Notes: generated from the sequence alone by a model not told the origin. A stretch of 64,000 bases of DNA from Saccharibacillus kuerlensis DSM 22868 (GCF_000378145.1 NZ_KB899291.1:1-64000), one strand, 5' to 3'. Counted from the first letter of the stretch, positions 36,270 through 44,709 are shown. Program-made: numbers and translations.

Positions 36270-36349
36270 CAACGTTTGTTAGCAGTAAGTGTCTCGGAAG
36301 GCTGCTTGCAAGAGCAACGCAATCCAGCCTGAAAAGTGCTAAAACGTTG
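36270..36349. promoter_or_regulatory. Inverted repeat upstream of the integrase
   Basis: CAACGTTTGTTAGCA (36270-36284) and TGCTAAAACGTTG (36337-36349) are near-perfect inverted copies separated by 52 bp. They may be arm-type recombinase sites or a regulator site. Confidence 0.45.
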
Positions 36350-36373
36350 GTGCTAATTACGGGTCACACGAAG

Positions 36374-36404
36374 CCTTCTACGAATAATCGTAGGAGGTTT
36401 TTTT
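36374..36404 (+). terminator. Terminator-like hairpin that contains the integrase ribosome site
   Basis: CCTTCTACGA / TCGTAGGAGG (one G-U position) followed by T7. The right arm is the AGGAGG ribosome site of the integrase (ATG at 36407), so it could end tRNA read-through and also mask translation. Confidence 0.65.
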
Positions 36405-36406
36405 GT

Positions 36407-37456
36407 ATGGCAATTGATCCACGTAAAGGGAAAGCAACGGTCGCCAGTAAGCGTACAATTCAGTCGGAAGGTTCGCGTTCAAGTCAAATTTCACTCTCGC
36501 TGGCCTTTGACATGTATTACAATGCCAAACGAGCGGAAGGCTTGAGAGAGCGAACGTTGGCGGATTGCAGAAGTTACTGGCGCTACTTTTTGGAATGGCT
36601 TGAGCAGGATCGTCCAGAGGTTGTTGAGGTTGACCAGATTACAACGGAAGTTGTCCGATCCTATGTTGGTTATATGATGCACGATCATACGCGCTACGGT
36701 TCTGTAGAGTCACGTAAGAAGGACTCGCGTAAGTTATCTCCAGCTACGGTATCGTCTAGGCTGCGAGCGGTTCAATCCATGTGCAAGTTCTGGGAAGGCG
36801 AGGGACTACTCCTGAGCGATCCTGCGGCCAAGATTAAGCCCCCGCGCATGGATGTGAAGGAGAAGCCGATCATGACGGAGGAAGAGCTGTCTGCGCTCCT
36901 GAACGCTCCTGACGTCGACACCTACGCTGGCTATCGGGACTATGTTCTGATCCTGCTACTCGCAGATACGGGATTGCGTATTAACGAAGCTTTGAACCTT
37001 CGTGAGCTGCACATCGACGTAAATGCACGCTGTATACGTCTGCCTGCTGAGCTGAATAAGAACCGTAAGCCTCGCATCATCCCACTGTCTGTTACTGTCC
37101 TACGTGAACTTATCAAGCTGGTGGAGGAGACGCGGAGTTACTTCGACACTGATTACTGCTTCGTGGCGAATTACGGAGAACCGCTTAAAGCGGATCATTT
37201 CAGAAAACGACTACTTCAACATGCTTGTGAGGCTGGAATCGATGTTAAGAAGAAGCCAGTTACTCCGCATAGATTAAGGGATTACTTCTGCACGCAATAT
37301 TTGTTGAATGGAGGCGATCTGTTTACGTTACAGCGTATCGTTGCTCATGCCGATATCAAAACGACGCAAGGATATGTAAAGCCTAATGAAGCGGCCATTC
37401 GAAATAGTCATGAGCAGTTTTCGCTGTTATCACGGATAGGGAGACGGCGTAGGTGA
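36407..37456 (+). CDS. Tyrosine recombinase / integrase of the island
   Basis: 349 residues. SAM-like N-terminal core-binding domain (about 30-150: LSLAFDMYYNAKRAEGLRERTL), then the catalytic domain with Arg in DTGLRINEAL, HRLRD (H-x-x-R), HADIK and nucleophile Tyr in TQGYVKP. All active-site elements are intact. The reading frame is open upstream into the tRNA, but AGGAGG fixes the start at 36407. It probably catalyses site-specific integration into tRNA-Thr. Its base composition is closer to the chromosome than that of the cargo. Confidence 0.93.
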   Translation: MAIDPRKGKATVASKRTIQSEGSRSSQISLSLAFDMYYNAKRAEGLRERTLADCRSYWRYFLEWLEQDRPEVVEVDQITTEVVRSYVGYMMHDHTRYGSVESRKKDSRKLSPATVSSRLRAVQSMCKFWEGEGLLLSDPAAKIKPPRMDVKEKPIMTEEELSALLNAPDVDTYAGYRDYVLILLLADTGLRINEALNLRELHIDVNARCIRLPAELNKNRKPRIIPLSVTVLRELIKLVEETRSYFDTDYCFVANYGEPLKADHFRKRLLQHACEAGIDVKKKPVTPHRLRDYFCTQYLLNGGDLFTLQRIVAHADIKTTQGYVKPNEAAIRNSHEQFSLLSRIGRRRR

Positions 37457-37644
37457 AAGCAAACCTTAGATAAAGATCTTATGTACAAAGGTGGATGTTT
37501 AAGTGCTTAAATTCATATGAGAAATAATTTTAAACATGTTCTCATATATTTTAGAATCCATAAATTATCATTTGTGATATAATTTTTTAAAACGAAATTA
37601 TTGCTAACTTGCTTTTGTTTATGCAAATATATGGGGGTAGAGTG

Positions 37645-38781
37645 ATGAGAGAAGGAAAATTCAAGAGAATTGTAAAAAGTAAGATGTTTTTAAAAATTGC
37701 TTCAGGGATTCTTATTTGTGGGATTATCGCAATATATGTAGCAACCTCTTCGCTTCGGCAATATTCTTCAGCTAAATCAATGATGAATAAACAAAATTAC
37801 GAAGGCGCGATTACAAGTTTTTCTGCATTAGGAGATTATAAAAACTCGTATACACTTTTGAAAGAAAGCCGTTATCTACTTGGAGAACAATTCTTGGAAA
37901 ACAAAGATTATATACAAGCAAAAGCAGTATTTGAGGAGTTAAAGTCTTATGAAAATAGTGAAATGAATCTTCTGGAGACAAATTATCAGATAGGTATTCA
38001 ACAATTTGATGACCAAGATTACGAAGGAGCAATAGAAACGTTTAATCTTACAGAAGGTTATAAAGAAACTGAACAATGGATAAATGAGTCTAAGTACAAC
38101 CATGGAAAGATTTTGATGAGTGAACAAAATTATGAAGGGGCAAGAGTAGTATTTGAAAGTCTTGGTAAATTCGAAGACTCTACTGAACTAGTAATGAATG
38201 CTAAATATAATGCAGGAGTAAAACAATTTAATGAAGGAAATTTCGATAGTTCAAAATTAAGCTTTCGAAGTCTTGAAAAAGAATATAAAGACTCACAAGT
38301 CTATTTAGATAAGATAGCAAAACATTTCAGTGATGTTGCATTGATTCGACCGTTTATCGGTACATGGGAAGATGAAAACGGTTGGCATCAATTAATTTTT
38401 ACAGATAATAAAGTTTCAAGTGTTTTTTATCCTGACTCACACGATACTCAAGTGTATACGTTTGATCTGAAAGTAGAAAACAATAGAGTAGTAAGCAGCG
38501 GTACTTCTTATTTTATAGAAAACAATAAATTGTACGAAGTTCATGAATATAATAATGACCCAACTAGCTACTCGAAAACTGCTAGTTCAACAAGCGTGCC
38601 AGAAGAGAAGCCATCGCCAACGATTGGTATGACCGCTAGTGAAGTGAGAGCATCTAACTGGGGCAGTCCAATTGACATTAATACGACAACAACAGAATAT
38701 GTTGTACTTGAGCAGTGGGTTTACAATGATTATAAGTACATTTATTTAGAAGATGGCATTGTCACATCGATTTCAGAATAA
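37645..38781 (+). CDS. Membrane-anchored TPR-like protein, island cargo
   Basis: 378 residues from an ATG after GGGGTAGAG. A basic N-terminus and one transmembrane helix (about 14-34) are followed by five degenerate TPR-like units with the recurring pattern N/D-Y-E-G-A-I..F..L..YK/ED-S (about 45-230). A lipocalin-like strand-rich region follows (IGTWEDENGWHQLIF), then a short C-terminal domain (GMTASEVRASNWGSPIDINT..EQWVY..YIYLEDGIVTSI) of the type seen in SmpA/BamE-like or phage-associated proteins. Very AT-rich, typical of acquired DNA. Function unknown. Confidence 0.7.
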   Translation: MREGKFKRIVKSKMFLKIASGILICGIIAIYVATSSLRQYSSAKSMMNKQNYEGAITSFSALGDYKNSYTLLKESRYLLGEQFLENKDYIQAKAVFEELKSYENSEMNLLETNYQIGIQQFDDQDYEGAIETFNLTEGYKETEQWINESKYNHGKILMSEQNYEGARVVFESLGKFEDSTELVMNAKYNAGVKQFNEGNFDSSKLSFRSLEKEYKDSQVYLDKIAKHFSDVALIRPFIGTWEDENGWHQLIFTDNKVSSVFYPDSHDTQVYTFDLKVENNRVVSSGTSYFIENNKLYEVHEYNNDPTSYSKTASSTSVPEEKPSPTIGMTASEVRASNWGSPIDINTTTTEYVVLEQWVYNDYKYIYLEDGIVTSISE

Positions 38782-38827
38782 GATTGCGGTTGATGATAGT
38801 GTATTCTCATAGAGAAGTGATCAATTT

Positions 38828-38869
38828 GAACACAGAAGCGATTACTTATCGTCTCTGTGTTCTCTTTTG
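38828..38869 (+). terminator. Terminator of the TPR-like gene
   Basis: GAACACAGA / TCTGTGTTC with an interior loop, followed by TCTTTTGTTT. Confidence 0.65.
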
Positions 38870-38881
38870 TTTATACTGGAG

Positions 38882-39019
38882 GAATGGATCTTACAGCGGA
38901 TTGTTGGTCATAAGGATATCAAAATGACACAAGTGTATGTGAAGCGTAGTGAGGTAGCAATAAGGTATAGCCATGAACAGTTTTCGCCGTTATCGCGAGT
39001 AGGGAAGCGGAAGAAATAA
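38882..39019 (+). pseudogene. C-terminal remnant of a second tyrosine recombinase
   Basis: In frame from 38882: EEWILQRIVGHKDIKMTQVYVKR..., ending ..FSPLSRVGKRKK and a stop at 39019. It aligns with the last 45 residues of the island integrase (LQRIVAHADIKTTQGYVKP...), including the catalytic tyrosine. The upstream catalytic and binding domains are missing and there is no ribosome site. Confidence 0.85.
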
Positions 39020-39255
39020 GCGCTATCCGATCTTATTGCACTCTTACTGGGAAATTAATAAAGTTTTCCTAATATAAGTAGATTAGTTAGTCGATATAAA
39101 TTGTATTACATAGTACTTGTTAAGAGGGATTTTACATATTCACTTTAATATGTAGCAGAGAGGATTTTCATTGAGAATGTTAAAGTGGAATCGAGCTCTT
39201 TGCCTGCGTTGTAAGCTGTTCATTGTCCGATAACTAGATAAAGGGTTGATTAATT

Positions 39256-39885
39256 ATGGAAGAAAGATTTAGAGAAATATCATCAACGAAACTGTTGAGA
39301 AAATCTTATAAAGCTACTGGATTAGCGTGGGGATTTGGGAAAATCAGCTTGAATACAGACTACCGTGTGAAAAAAGAATTAATTACTGAGAACTCTTTTT
39401 CTCAGTTAGGTAGCATTAAATCAGGTCTAGTGAGCTCTGTAGAAACATTCAAGCAACTAGGTATAGTATTTGCTATTATCACTTTTCTTTTGACAACGAT
39501 ACTGGGAACTCTACCAATGTATATGCCACAGTATTTCAGAACAGTAGATTGGACACATCAAGTAAATCTCTTGCTTATTGAAGATGCAATATCTGGTATG
39601 AGTAATGATGAAAAACAAAAATATATTATAGATAAACATGACGAAGAGGTAAGTAGCTACAATCAAGAATTAAGCGATGTTCAAAATGAACATTATAATA
39701 TGTTGAATATCATTTTATGGCCAATAGTGATAATATTCGCAGTGATTTTTTTTCGTTTTAGATGGCTCTTAAGTGTTCAAGCTTGTGTTAATGAAGCATA
39801 TCAAGAGAAAGAAAAAATAATTCAAGAAGAGAAAGAGAAGCTGCAAAAAATAAAGCAGCGACGAGAGTCAGTATTGCAAAAATAA
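39256..39885 (+). CDS. Two-TM protein of unknown function, island cargo
   Basis: 209 residues; AAAGGG 10 nt before the ATG. Cytoplasmic N-terminus of about 65 residues, TM1 (about 70-92, LGIVFAIITFLLTTILGTLP), an extracytoplasmic loop rich in Asp/Glu/Lys (about 95-145), TM2 (about 147-168) and a cytoplasmic coiled-coil tail (EKEKIIQEEKEKLQKIKQRR). No family recognised. Low GC. The layout would fit a membrane effector or sensor, but that is speculation. Confidence 0.65.
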   Translation: MEERFREISSTKLLRKSYKATGLAWGFGKISLNTDYRVKKELITENSFSQLGSIKSGLVSSVETFKQLGIVFAIITFLLTTILGTLPMYMPQYFRTVDWTHQVNLLLIEDAISGMSNDEKQKYIIDKHDEEVSSYNQELSDVQNEHYNMLNIILWPIVIIFAVIFFRFRWLLSVQACVNEAYQEKEKIIQEEKEKLQKIKQRRESVLQK

Positions 39886-39902
39886 TAGAAGGAAATTAAA
39901 GA

Positions 39903-40094
39903 TTGAATATTTGTATAGAAATATTACTTGTCGTTTCTATATCTTTCTTTTGCCTACTATGCGAACAACGTGTAAGGGGTTGTTTACAAATCGAATTTAA
40001 TTTAAATGATAAACATGTAATAAAGGTATCTTCAGCGTCATATTCTTCTGCAAAGATTGTAAGTGTCTTAAAGACTAGTGTTGATTCTAACTAA
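39903..40094 (+). CDS. Possible 63-residue membrane peptide
   Basis: TTG start 17 bp after the previous gene, with GAAGGAA upstream. A hydrophobic N-terminus (ILLVVSISFFCLLCEQ) could be a signal peptide; the rest is short and Ser/Lys/Val-rich. It ends 6 bp before the right attachment repeat. No homolog recognised. Confidence 0.35.
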   Translation: MNICIEILLVVSISFFCLLCEQRVRGCLQIEFNLNDKHVIKVSSASYSSAKIVSVLKTSVDSN

Positions 40095-40100
40095 GTTGGT

Positions 40101-40134
40101 GTAGGTCGGGGGTTCAATTCCCTTCATCAGCATC
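40101..40134 (+). repeat. attR: right copy of the 34-bp island repeat
   Basis: Exact copy of 36213-36246 without the tRNA 5' two thirds, marking the right island boundary. Confidence 0.92.
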
Positions 40135-40145
40135 GGGTAAGACAA

Positions 40146-40188
40146 GAAAAGCGCGAGCCTCGATTCCTCGAAGTTCGCGCTTCTTTGT
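40146..40188. terminator. Bidirectional terminator, probable original tRNA-Thr terminator
   Basis: GAAAAGCGCGA.C.TCGA pairs with TCGA.G.TCGCGCTTCTTTG just outside attR. It lies between the displaced tRNA 3' end and the convergent permease gene. Confidence 0.7.
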
Positions 40189-40205
40189 TACATGCATCGA
40201 TGGAT

Positions 40206-42194
40206 TTATACCATAACGTTTTTGAGCTGCTTGAGGTAGCGATGGCGGGCAATTCCGAAATACAGAAGCTGCAGCACCAGGAAAGTTCCGGTTGTGATGA
40301 AGATGGGCCAGGGGGCTGCTTCCATTTGAGCCAGAGTTAAGACCGGTCTTAAGACGATTAGCGCCTGAATCGTCGCAACCGCAATCGGCAGGAAGAACAG
40401 AAGCGCCATTTGGATCGTGGCCGAGTTCTTCATCTCGCCGACGCTGAGTCCAATCTTGGATAGCGAGTTATAAACCCGTGAATCGCGTGCAAGTTCCGCA
40501 AACAGCTTGAAGTATAGAAAGCTTGCCGAAGCGAATGAGAACATGAATGTGATGAATATTCCGATAAAGCCGATCATCGACAGTTCCTGCATGGAGTCCA
40601 GGTATGTTATGCCTGTGCTTCGAACAATTCGAGTAGGAGACACTTCGCCAGGTATGTTGCTTCCCCATTTAACTAATTGCCGGCCTACCCGATCTTCTTG
40701 ACCCCCTCTTTCAAGCTTAGAAAAGGTCCAATCGGGTATATTGTAATTTACTTGCACGATTTCTGTACTGCCGAAAGGAGCCAGCTTGCGTTTTACACCA
40801 TGTGCATAGGATTGATCAGACACCACTAACAAAAATGAAATATTCATGTACCGTAATCGTTCCAGTTCGCTCGCAGAAGTCAGCTGGAAGGTTATGTTGG
40901 AATTATTAAGTGTCATTGATTGTCCGACTGAAGGCAGGGTCTGATTCGTGGTGCTGTATGCTTTGAACGCACGTTTGTCGTAAAGGAGCATAGTTTCGTC
41001 TTTCCCGTTCAACTCGGCAGGCGGCGCGTTCCACTGTGGGGCTGACGAATCATAGACGGATTTCGACATTACGGTAATTGGAACCTGGGGATTCCCATAC
41101 CAGTCATACAGTTTAGTAAAACGTTCCGAGTAGTAAGTTACTCCAGCATGCGCTAAGCGATCGTTGATTTCGGAAATATCCTGCTCTACACGTCTCTGCT
41201 TATTAGTGAGCCCACTACTTTCAATCATAATCAGAGAGTAAGGGTTATCGATATAAGAGCTGCGTGCATCACGGAAGGAAGCAATCAGAAAAGCAGAACA
41301 AATTGCGGCTGCCACAAGCATAATAGTCGTGAGGAACAAGACAAGCGAGTTGTTTTTGCTCTTGTACGCCATCTCTGAGATCCAGAGTAGGCGTGTCTTC
41401 CGCCATGTGAACGTACGGTTGTGCTTGAGCAGACGCAGCACGAAAATCGACAGCTGGGAATAGAACAAATAGGTTCCGCCGATAAGCGCGGCAATCAGGA
41501 GGATAACGATGCTCAGTTTCATTCGGAATGCATGGTTTAACCCGATAATGAGGGTGGCAATCAGAACCACGCACAAAAGAACCAATAAGATCGAGACTCG
41601 AGGTTCCTTTTTGGGACCGACATCGCCTTTCAACCAATCCAACACATTCTTTTTACTGACAAATAGCAAAGTGAACAGCGAGATCACAAGAAATAACGCA
41701 GCGAACGAAAATGCTGTAAGCCCGATCGCCTGCAGCGGCCAGTAAAAGGGGAGGTCAGGAAGTCCCGCTATTCGTGCGCTAATAAGGAGAAAAAATTTGG
41801 AGGATGGCAATCCGAGAATGATGCCACTCATAATCGCAACCGAGCCGATGAGCATGTTTTCCAAAAAGACTAGCGAATTTAACTGTTTACGGGACGCACC
41901 CAGCATGGATAGCAAACCGAACTCTTTTCTCCGACTTTTCAGAAAAACGCTAATTGAATAGAGGATGAACAGAAAAGCAAAGATAAAAATGATATATTCG
42001 GCGATCAACATAAACTTATAGGCTGTCCGATTAAGTTCAATAAGAACCTCTTTATTATTCTTAATCCAGGGATGATGAATAAACACCGCGAACGAGAAAA
42101 AGATCATGACCATGAAGGTGCTGCTCAGCAGATAGGCTAGGTAAGCTCGTGCATTCCGAAGCACATTGTTATAAGCGAACCGAGGAAAGTTCAG
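40206..42194 (-). CDS. BceB-type ABC transporter permease (FtsX-like), apparent CTG start
   Basis: 662 residues if translation begins at CTG (42194), which lies 6 nt after AGGAGGAG. The encoded NFPRFAYNNVLRNARAYLAYLLSS matches the usual start of this family; the first standard codon (GTG, 42164) lies 10 codons inside it without a ribosome site. Ten transmembrane helices: four N-terminal with the FtsX segment (LSMLGASRKQLNSLVFLENMLIG), a large external sensor domain (about 300-500) and the C-terminal FtsX unit. BceAB transporters detect and free wall precursors from antimicrobial peptides. The ATPase and BceRS-type two-component system are absent from both flanks. Confidence 0.85.
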   Translation of the reverse strand: MNFPRFAYNNVLRNARAYLAYLLSSTFMVMIFFSFAVFIHHPWIKNNKEVLIELNRTAYKFMLIAEYIIFIFAFLFILYSISVFLKSRRKEFGLLSMLGASRKQLNSLVFLENMLIGSVAIMSGIILGLPSSKFFLLISARIAGLPDLPFYWPLQAIGLTAFSFAALFLVISLFTLLFVSKKNVLDWLKGDVGPKKEPRVSILLVLLCVVLIATLIIGLNHAFRMKLSIVILLIAALIGGTYLFYSQLSIFVLRLLKHNRTFTWRKTRLLWISEMAYKSKNNSLVLFLTTIMLVAAAICSAFLIASFRDARSSYIDNPYSLIMIESSGLTNKQRRVEQDISEINDRLAHAGVTYYSERFTKLYDWYGNPQVPITVMSKSVYDSSAPQWNAPPAELNGKDETMLLYDKRAFKAYSTTNQTLPSVGQSMTLNNSNITFQLTSASELERLRYMNISFLLVVSDQSYAHGVKRKLAPFGSTEIVQVNYNIPDWTFSKLERGGQEDRVGRQLVKWGSNIPGEVSPTRIVRSTGITYLDSMQELSMIGFIGIFITFMFSFASASFLYFKLFAELARDSRVYNSLSKIGLSVGEMKNSATIQMALLFFLPIAVATIQALIVLRPVLTLAQMEAAPWPIFITTGTFLVLQLLYFGIARHRYLKQLKNVMV

Positions 42195-42605
42195 CGGTAT
42201 CTCCTCCTAGATTGGATTTACTTAAGTCGGATGTTTCCAATAACAGCATCGATATTTCTCCTTTTGTATAAAAAAAGTGCTAATCATAAGGGGGAGGTTT
42301 GTGATTTATATTCTTATGTAAGTAAAAGCTCTGCTCTTGTTGAACAACCCCAAAATGGAAATGGTTAGGGATGAACAGGAAATTATTTTGAAGATTGGAC
42401 TTTAGTAGTTAACATTAGAGATTAGAGTATCTTTAAAGGAAGTGTGAACTTGATCGCTGTTGAAACGCAGGTTTCCGATTATTGGAAGCCTGCGTTTTTT
42501 GTTTCTTTCATTTAATTCGATCAATTATCTAAAAAATCGACAAATTATGCCGTAATATAGAAAGAAAGCAACTCGGCAGCGATCGGCAGACAATCGCTTG
42601 AAAAG
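42195..42605. other. Intergenic region between the permease and the cyclase
   Basis: AT-rich and without a gene over 25 codons. It has a GGGGGAGG ribosome-like motif followed by a GTG that opens a six-codon frame at about 42300, and a strong terminator at 42463-42500, so a small plus-strand transcript is possible. No ATPase remnant was recognised. Confidence 0.4.
42463..42500 (+). terminator. Isolated strong terminator
   Basis: AAACGCAGG.TTCC / GGAA.CCTGCGTTT followed by T-run. There is no obvious upstream plus-strand gene, so it may end a small RNA or prevent read-through into the cyclase. Confidence 0.75.
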
Positions 42606-42608
42606 GTG

Positions 42609-44234
42609 ATGGAGAAAGTGACAAAGAGGGCGTCGGAAGGTCGTAAAAAGGGCCTTAGCGAGCGTTTTTACTATACAAGAGGCAAAGTTAGTCTGCGTGC
42701 GCTTTTTTCAGGGCTTGTCATCTTGACCTTTGTAATGACACTGACCCTGACATTGTTTGCTTCGTATCGTTCAGAACAAAAACTTCTGGAAGAACGTACG
42801 CTCAGTGCGAATTTTCGAGAATCGGATCGGGTCGCTCAAGCGATAAATCTGCTCTTTATTTCGATCAAGAACAATCTGAACGCTTTTTCGGGCGAATTCG
42901 TGGAAACGACATCACTTGACGCATCGAATAAGAATGTGGACCGGCTAAAACTGCTGTACGACAGCGGCGGTTATTATGCTGCAGTATTCGCTGCGCAAGC
43001 GGACGGCGAGATCAGTATCATGTACCAAGGCAGCGGGGAGAAGACAGAGCGTGAAAAGGTCGAGGCAGCGGCGCTGGAAAATGCTTTGGAAGCCAGAGCC
43101 TCGTTTCAGTCTCTTCCTTATACCGACCCGCATGGCGGAGTAGCGGTGCTGCTTTCGGAACCGGTATACACGGAGAGCGGCGAATATTTGGGGATTGTCG
43201 GAGGGGTACTGCACCTGCAGACTTTAAATGTTTTGAGCAATCTTTTCCACGAAAATGCACTTGAACACACAGGTTCTTATTCGTATGTGGTCGATATGAA
43301 CGGCAAAATCGTTTACCATCCCGATAAGGAAAGAATCGGGGAAGATGTCGGCTGCAATTCGGCGGTCGCACATTTAATAAATGGGGAAAGCGGCCAGGAG
43401 AAGATTCTTAATTCAAAAGATATTACTTTTTTGGCGGGGTATGTAACAGTATCAGCGGCAGGCTGGGGAGTTATAACGCAGACGCCGACCAGCCTGATCA
43501 GCGAGCAGCAGATGGAACAGGTAAGAGGAACGCTGCTTGTTGTACTGGTGCCGTTTCTAATCTTGGCCGCTTCGGCTCTGTTTCTGGCCCGCCGGCTTAC
43601 GGCTCCGTTTGTCTACTTGGCCAATTTTGTGGCGGGAGCGGCGGATCGGCCGGGTGAAGCGATGCCTTCGATACGGCGTCACTGGAACAGAGAGGCGGAT
43701 CTGCTGAACCAGGCAGTGCTCCGAACAGTTCGCGAAATGAAGCAGCAGCATCAGGATCTGAATGACGTTGCGTTCAAAGACCCGTTGACCGGACTTTTGA
43801 ACCGGCGGGCTCTGGATGAAGCATTGGATAAACTGGAGAGAGAGGGCTCAACGTTTTCGCTGCTGCTGATCGATATCGATTATTTCAAATCAGTTAACGA
43901 CACGTACGGGCATGCGGCTGGCGACGAAGTATTAAGGATGGTGGCTCATACGTTGGAAAAAACAATAGACAGCATGGATTTCTGCGGACGCTATGGCGGC
44001 GAGGAATTCGTCGTTCTGCTGCCGGACCGCAGTATACCGGAAACGTACGAAATGGCAGAACGTCTGCGTATGGCGGTTGCCAATCATAAAAATTCGCTGC
44101 AAATTCCTATTACGCTGTCGATTGGCGCTTCGATATGTCCGCTTCAGGCCAAACGTCTCGGCGATCTGTTCGATCTTGCGGATCGGGCACTGTATCGCGC
44201 AAAAGAAGGCGGACGCAATCGAGTTGTCATTTAA
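42609..44234 (+). CDS. Membrane dCache-GGDEF diguanylate cyclase
   Basis: 541 residues from the ATG (a GTG three bases earlier is also possible; the ribosome site is weak). TM1 (about 32-55), a double-Cache external sensor (about 60-295; YSYVVDMNGKIVYHPDKERIG is the distal Cache motif), TM2 (about 305-328), a linker and a GGDEF domain (about 385-540). The active site is intact (DPLTGLLNRRAL, LLIDIDYFKSVNDTYGHAAGDEVL, RYGGEEF), but the RxxD product-inhibition site is replaced by DSMD. It should make c-di-GMP without feedback inhibition through that site. Confidence 0.92.
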   Translation: MEKVTKRASEGRKKGLSERFYYTRGKVSLRALFSGLVILTFVMTLTLTLFASYRSEQKLLEERTLSANFRESDRVAQAINLLFISIKNNLNAFSGEFVETTSLDASNKNVDRLKLLYDSGGYYAAVFAAQADGEISIMYQGSGEKTEREKVEAAALENALEARASFQSLPYTDPHGGVAVLLSEPVYTESGEYLGIVGGVLHLQTLNVLSNLFHENALEHTGSYSYVVDMNGKIVYHPDKERIGEDVGCNSAVAHLINGESGQEKILNSKDITFLAGYVTVSAAGWGVITQTPTSLISEQQMEQVRGTLLVVLVPFLILAASALFLARRLTAPFVYLANFVAGAADRPGEAMPSIRRHWNREADLLNQAVLRTVREMKQQHQDLNDVAFKDPLTGLLNRRALDEALDKLEREGSTFSLLLIDIDYFKSVNDTYGHAAGDEVLRMVAHTLEKTIDSMDFCGRYGGEEFVVLLPDRSIPETYEMAERLRMAVANHKNSLQIPITLSIGASICPLQAKRLGDLFDLADRALYRAKEGGRNRVVI

Positions 44235-44340
44235 CTAACGGATACCACTCACGCGGATAAGCTCAAGCGATACGTCCTGTGAGCTCAACCGGTATGTTTG
44301 AATAAATGCAGCTGCAAAAATAGGCATATAAAAACAAGAA

Positions 44341-44392
44341 AACAAAAAGAACGCGTTTTTTCCGATCCGGGAAATTACGCGTTCTTTTTGTT
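44341..44392. terminator. Long bidirectional terminator
   Basis: A perfect 16-bp inverted repeat (AACAAAAAGAACGCGT) around a 20-nt loop, between the cyclase and the convergent Gly-rich gene. Confidence 0.85.
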
Positions 44393-44469
44393 CAGACGTT
44401 TAATGAAATAGCCTGGAGGAAGTAAAAGTTCGGTCAGTCGTTCGAGCGGGTCAGCGTCGGAAGTTCTGT

Positions 44470-44709
44470 TCATTCTCCACCACCGCCGCCACCGTCTCCG
44501 CAGCTCCCGCCATCGTAGGAAGAGGAAGTGCCGCAGTTTGTGGAAGAATTAGAGCTGCCGAAACCACCAAAAAATCCTGGGCCGGAATCACTGTGGGCCA
44601 TGCCGGAATGTTTTTTTCTGCGGGGATGAGTTTTCGGCCGCTTCGAATTGCCGAGAGAAACCAGCAGCAGCAGCGGAACGAAAATAACGAGAAGCCAAAC
44701 GATCGTCAT
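44470..44709 (-). CDS. Small membrane protein with Gly/Ser/Cys-rich tail
   Basis: 79 residues; GAGGAGG 8 nt before the ATG. One transmembrane helix (residues 2-20), a basic stretch (SKRPKTHPRRKKH) and a low-complexity C-terminus ending CGTSSSYDGGSCGDGGGGGGE with two Cys. Similar short Gly-rich tailed proteins occur in Bacillales without known function. Confidence 0.6.
   Translation of the reverse strand: MTIVWLLVIFVPLLLLVSLGNSKRPKTHPRRKKHSGMAHSDSGPGFFGGFGSSNSSTNCGTSSSYDGGSCGDGGGGGGE

Larger units (their letters stand above)
36213..40134 (+). mobile_element. Small integrated genomic island in tRNA-Thr
   Basis: About 3.9 kb between 34-bp direct repeats, beginning inside an intact tRNA. The first gene is a tyrosine recombinase. 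The cargo (37.5-40.1 kb) is strikingly AT-rich against the GC-rich chromosome. A truncated recombinase C-terminus at 38.9 kb shows earlier rearrangement or a second element. No replication, capsid or conjugation gene is present, so it would be a cargo element or satellite, not an autonomous phage or ICE. Confidence 0.9.

Noticed and set aside
37457-40100. Island as a toxin-antitoxin or retron locus
   Set aside because: No reverse transcriptase, nuclease, HTH antitoxin or known toxin motif is visible in the cargo.
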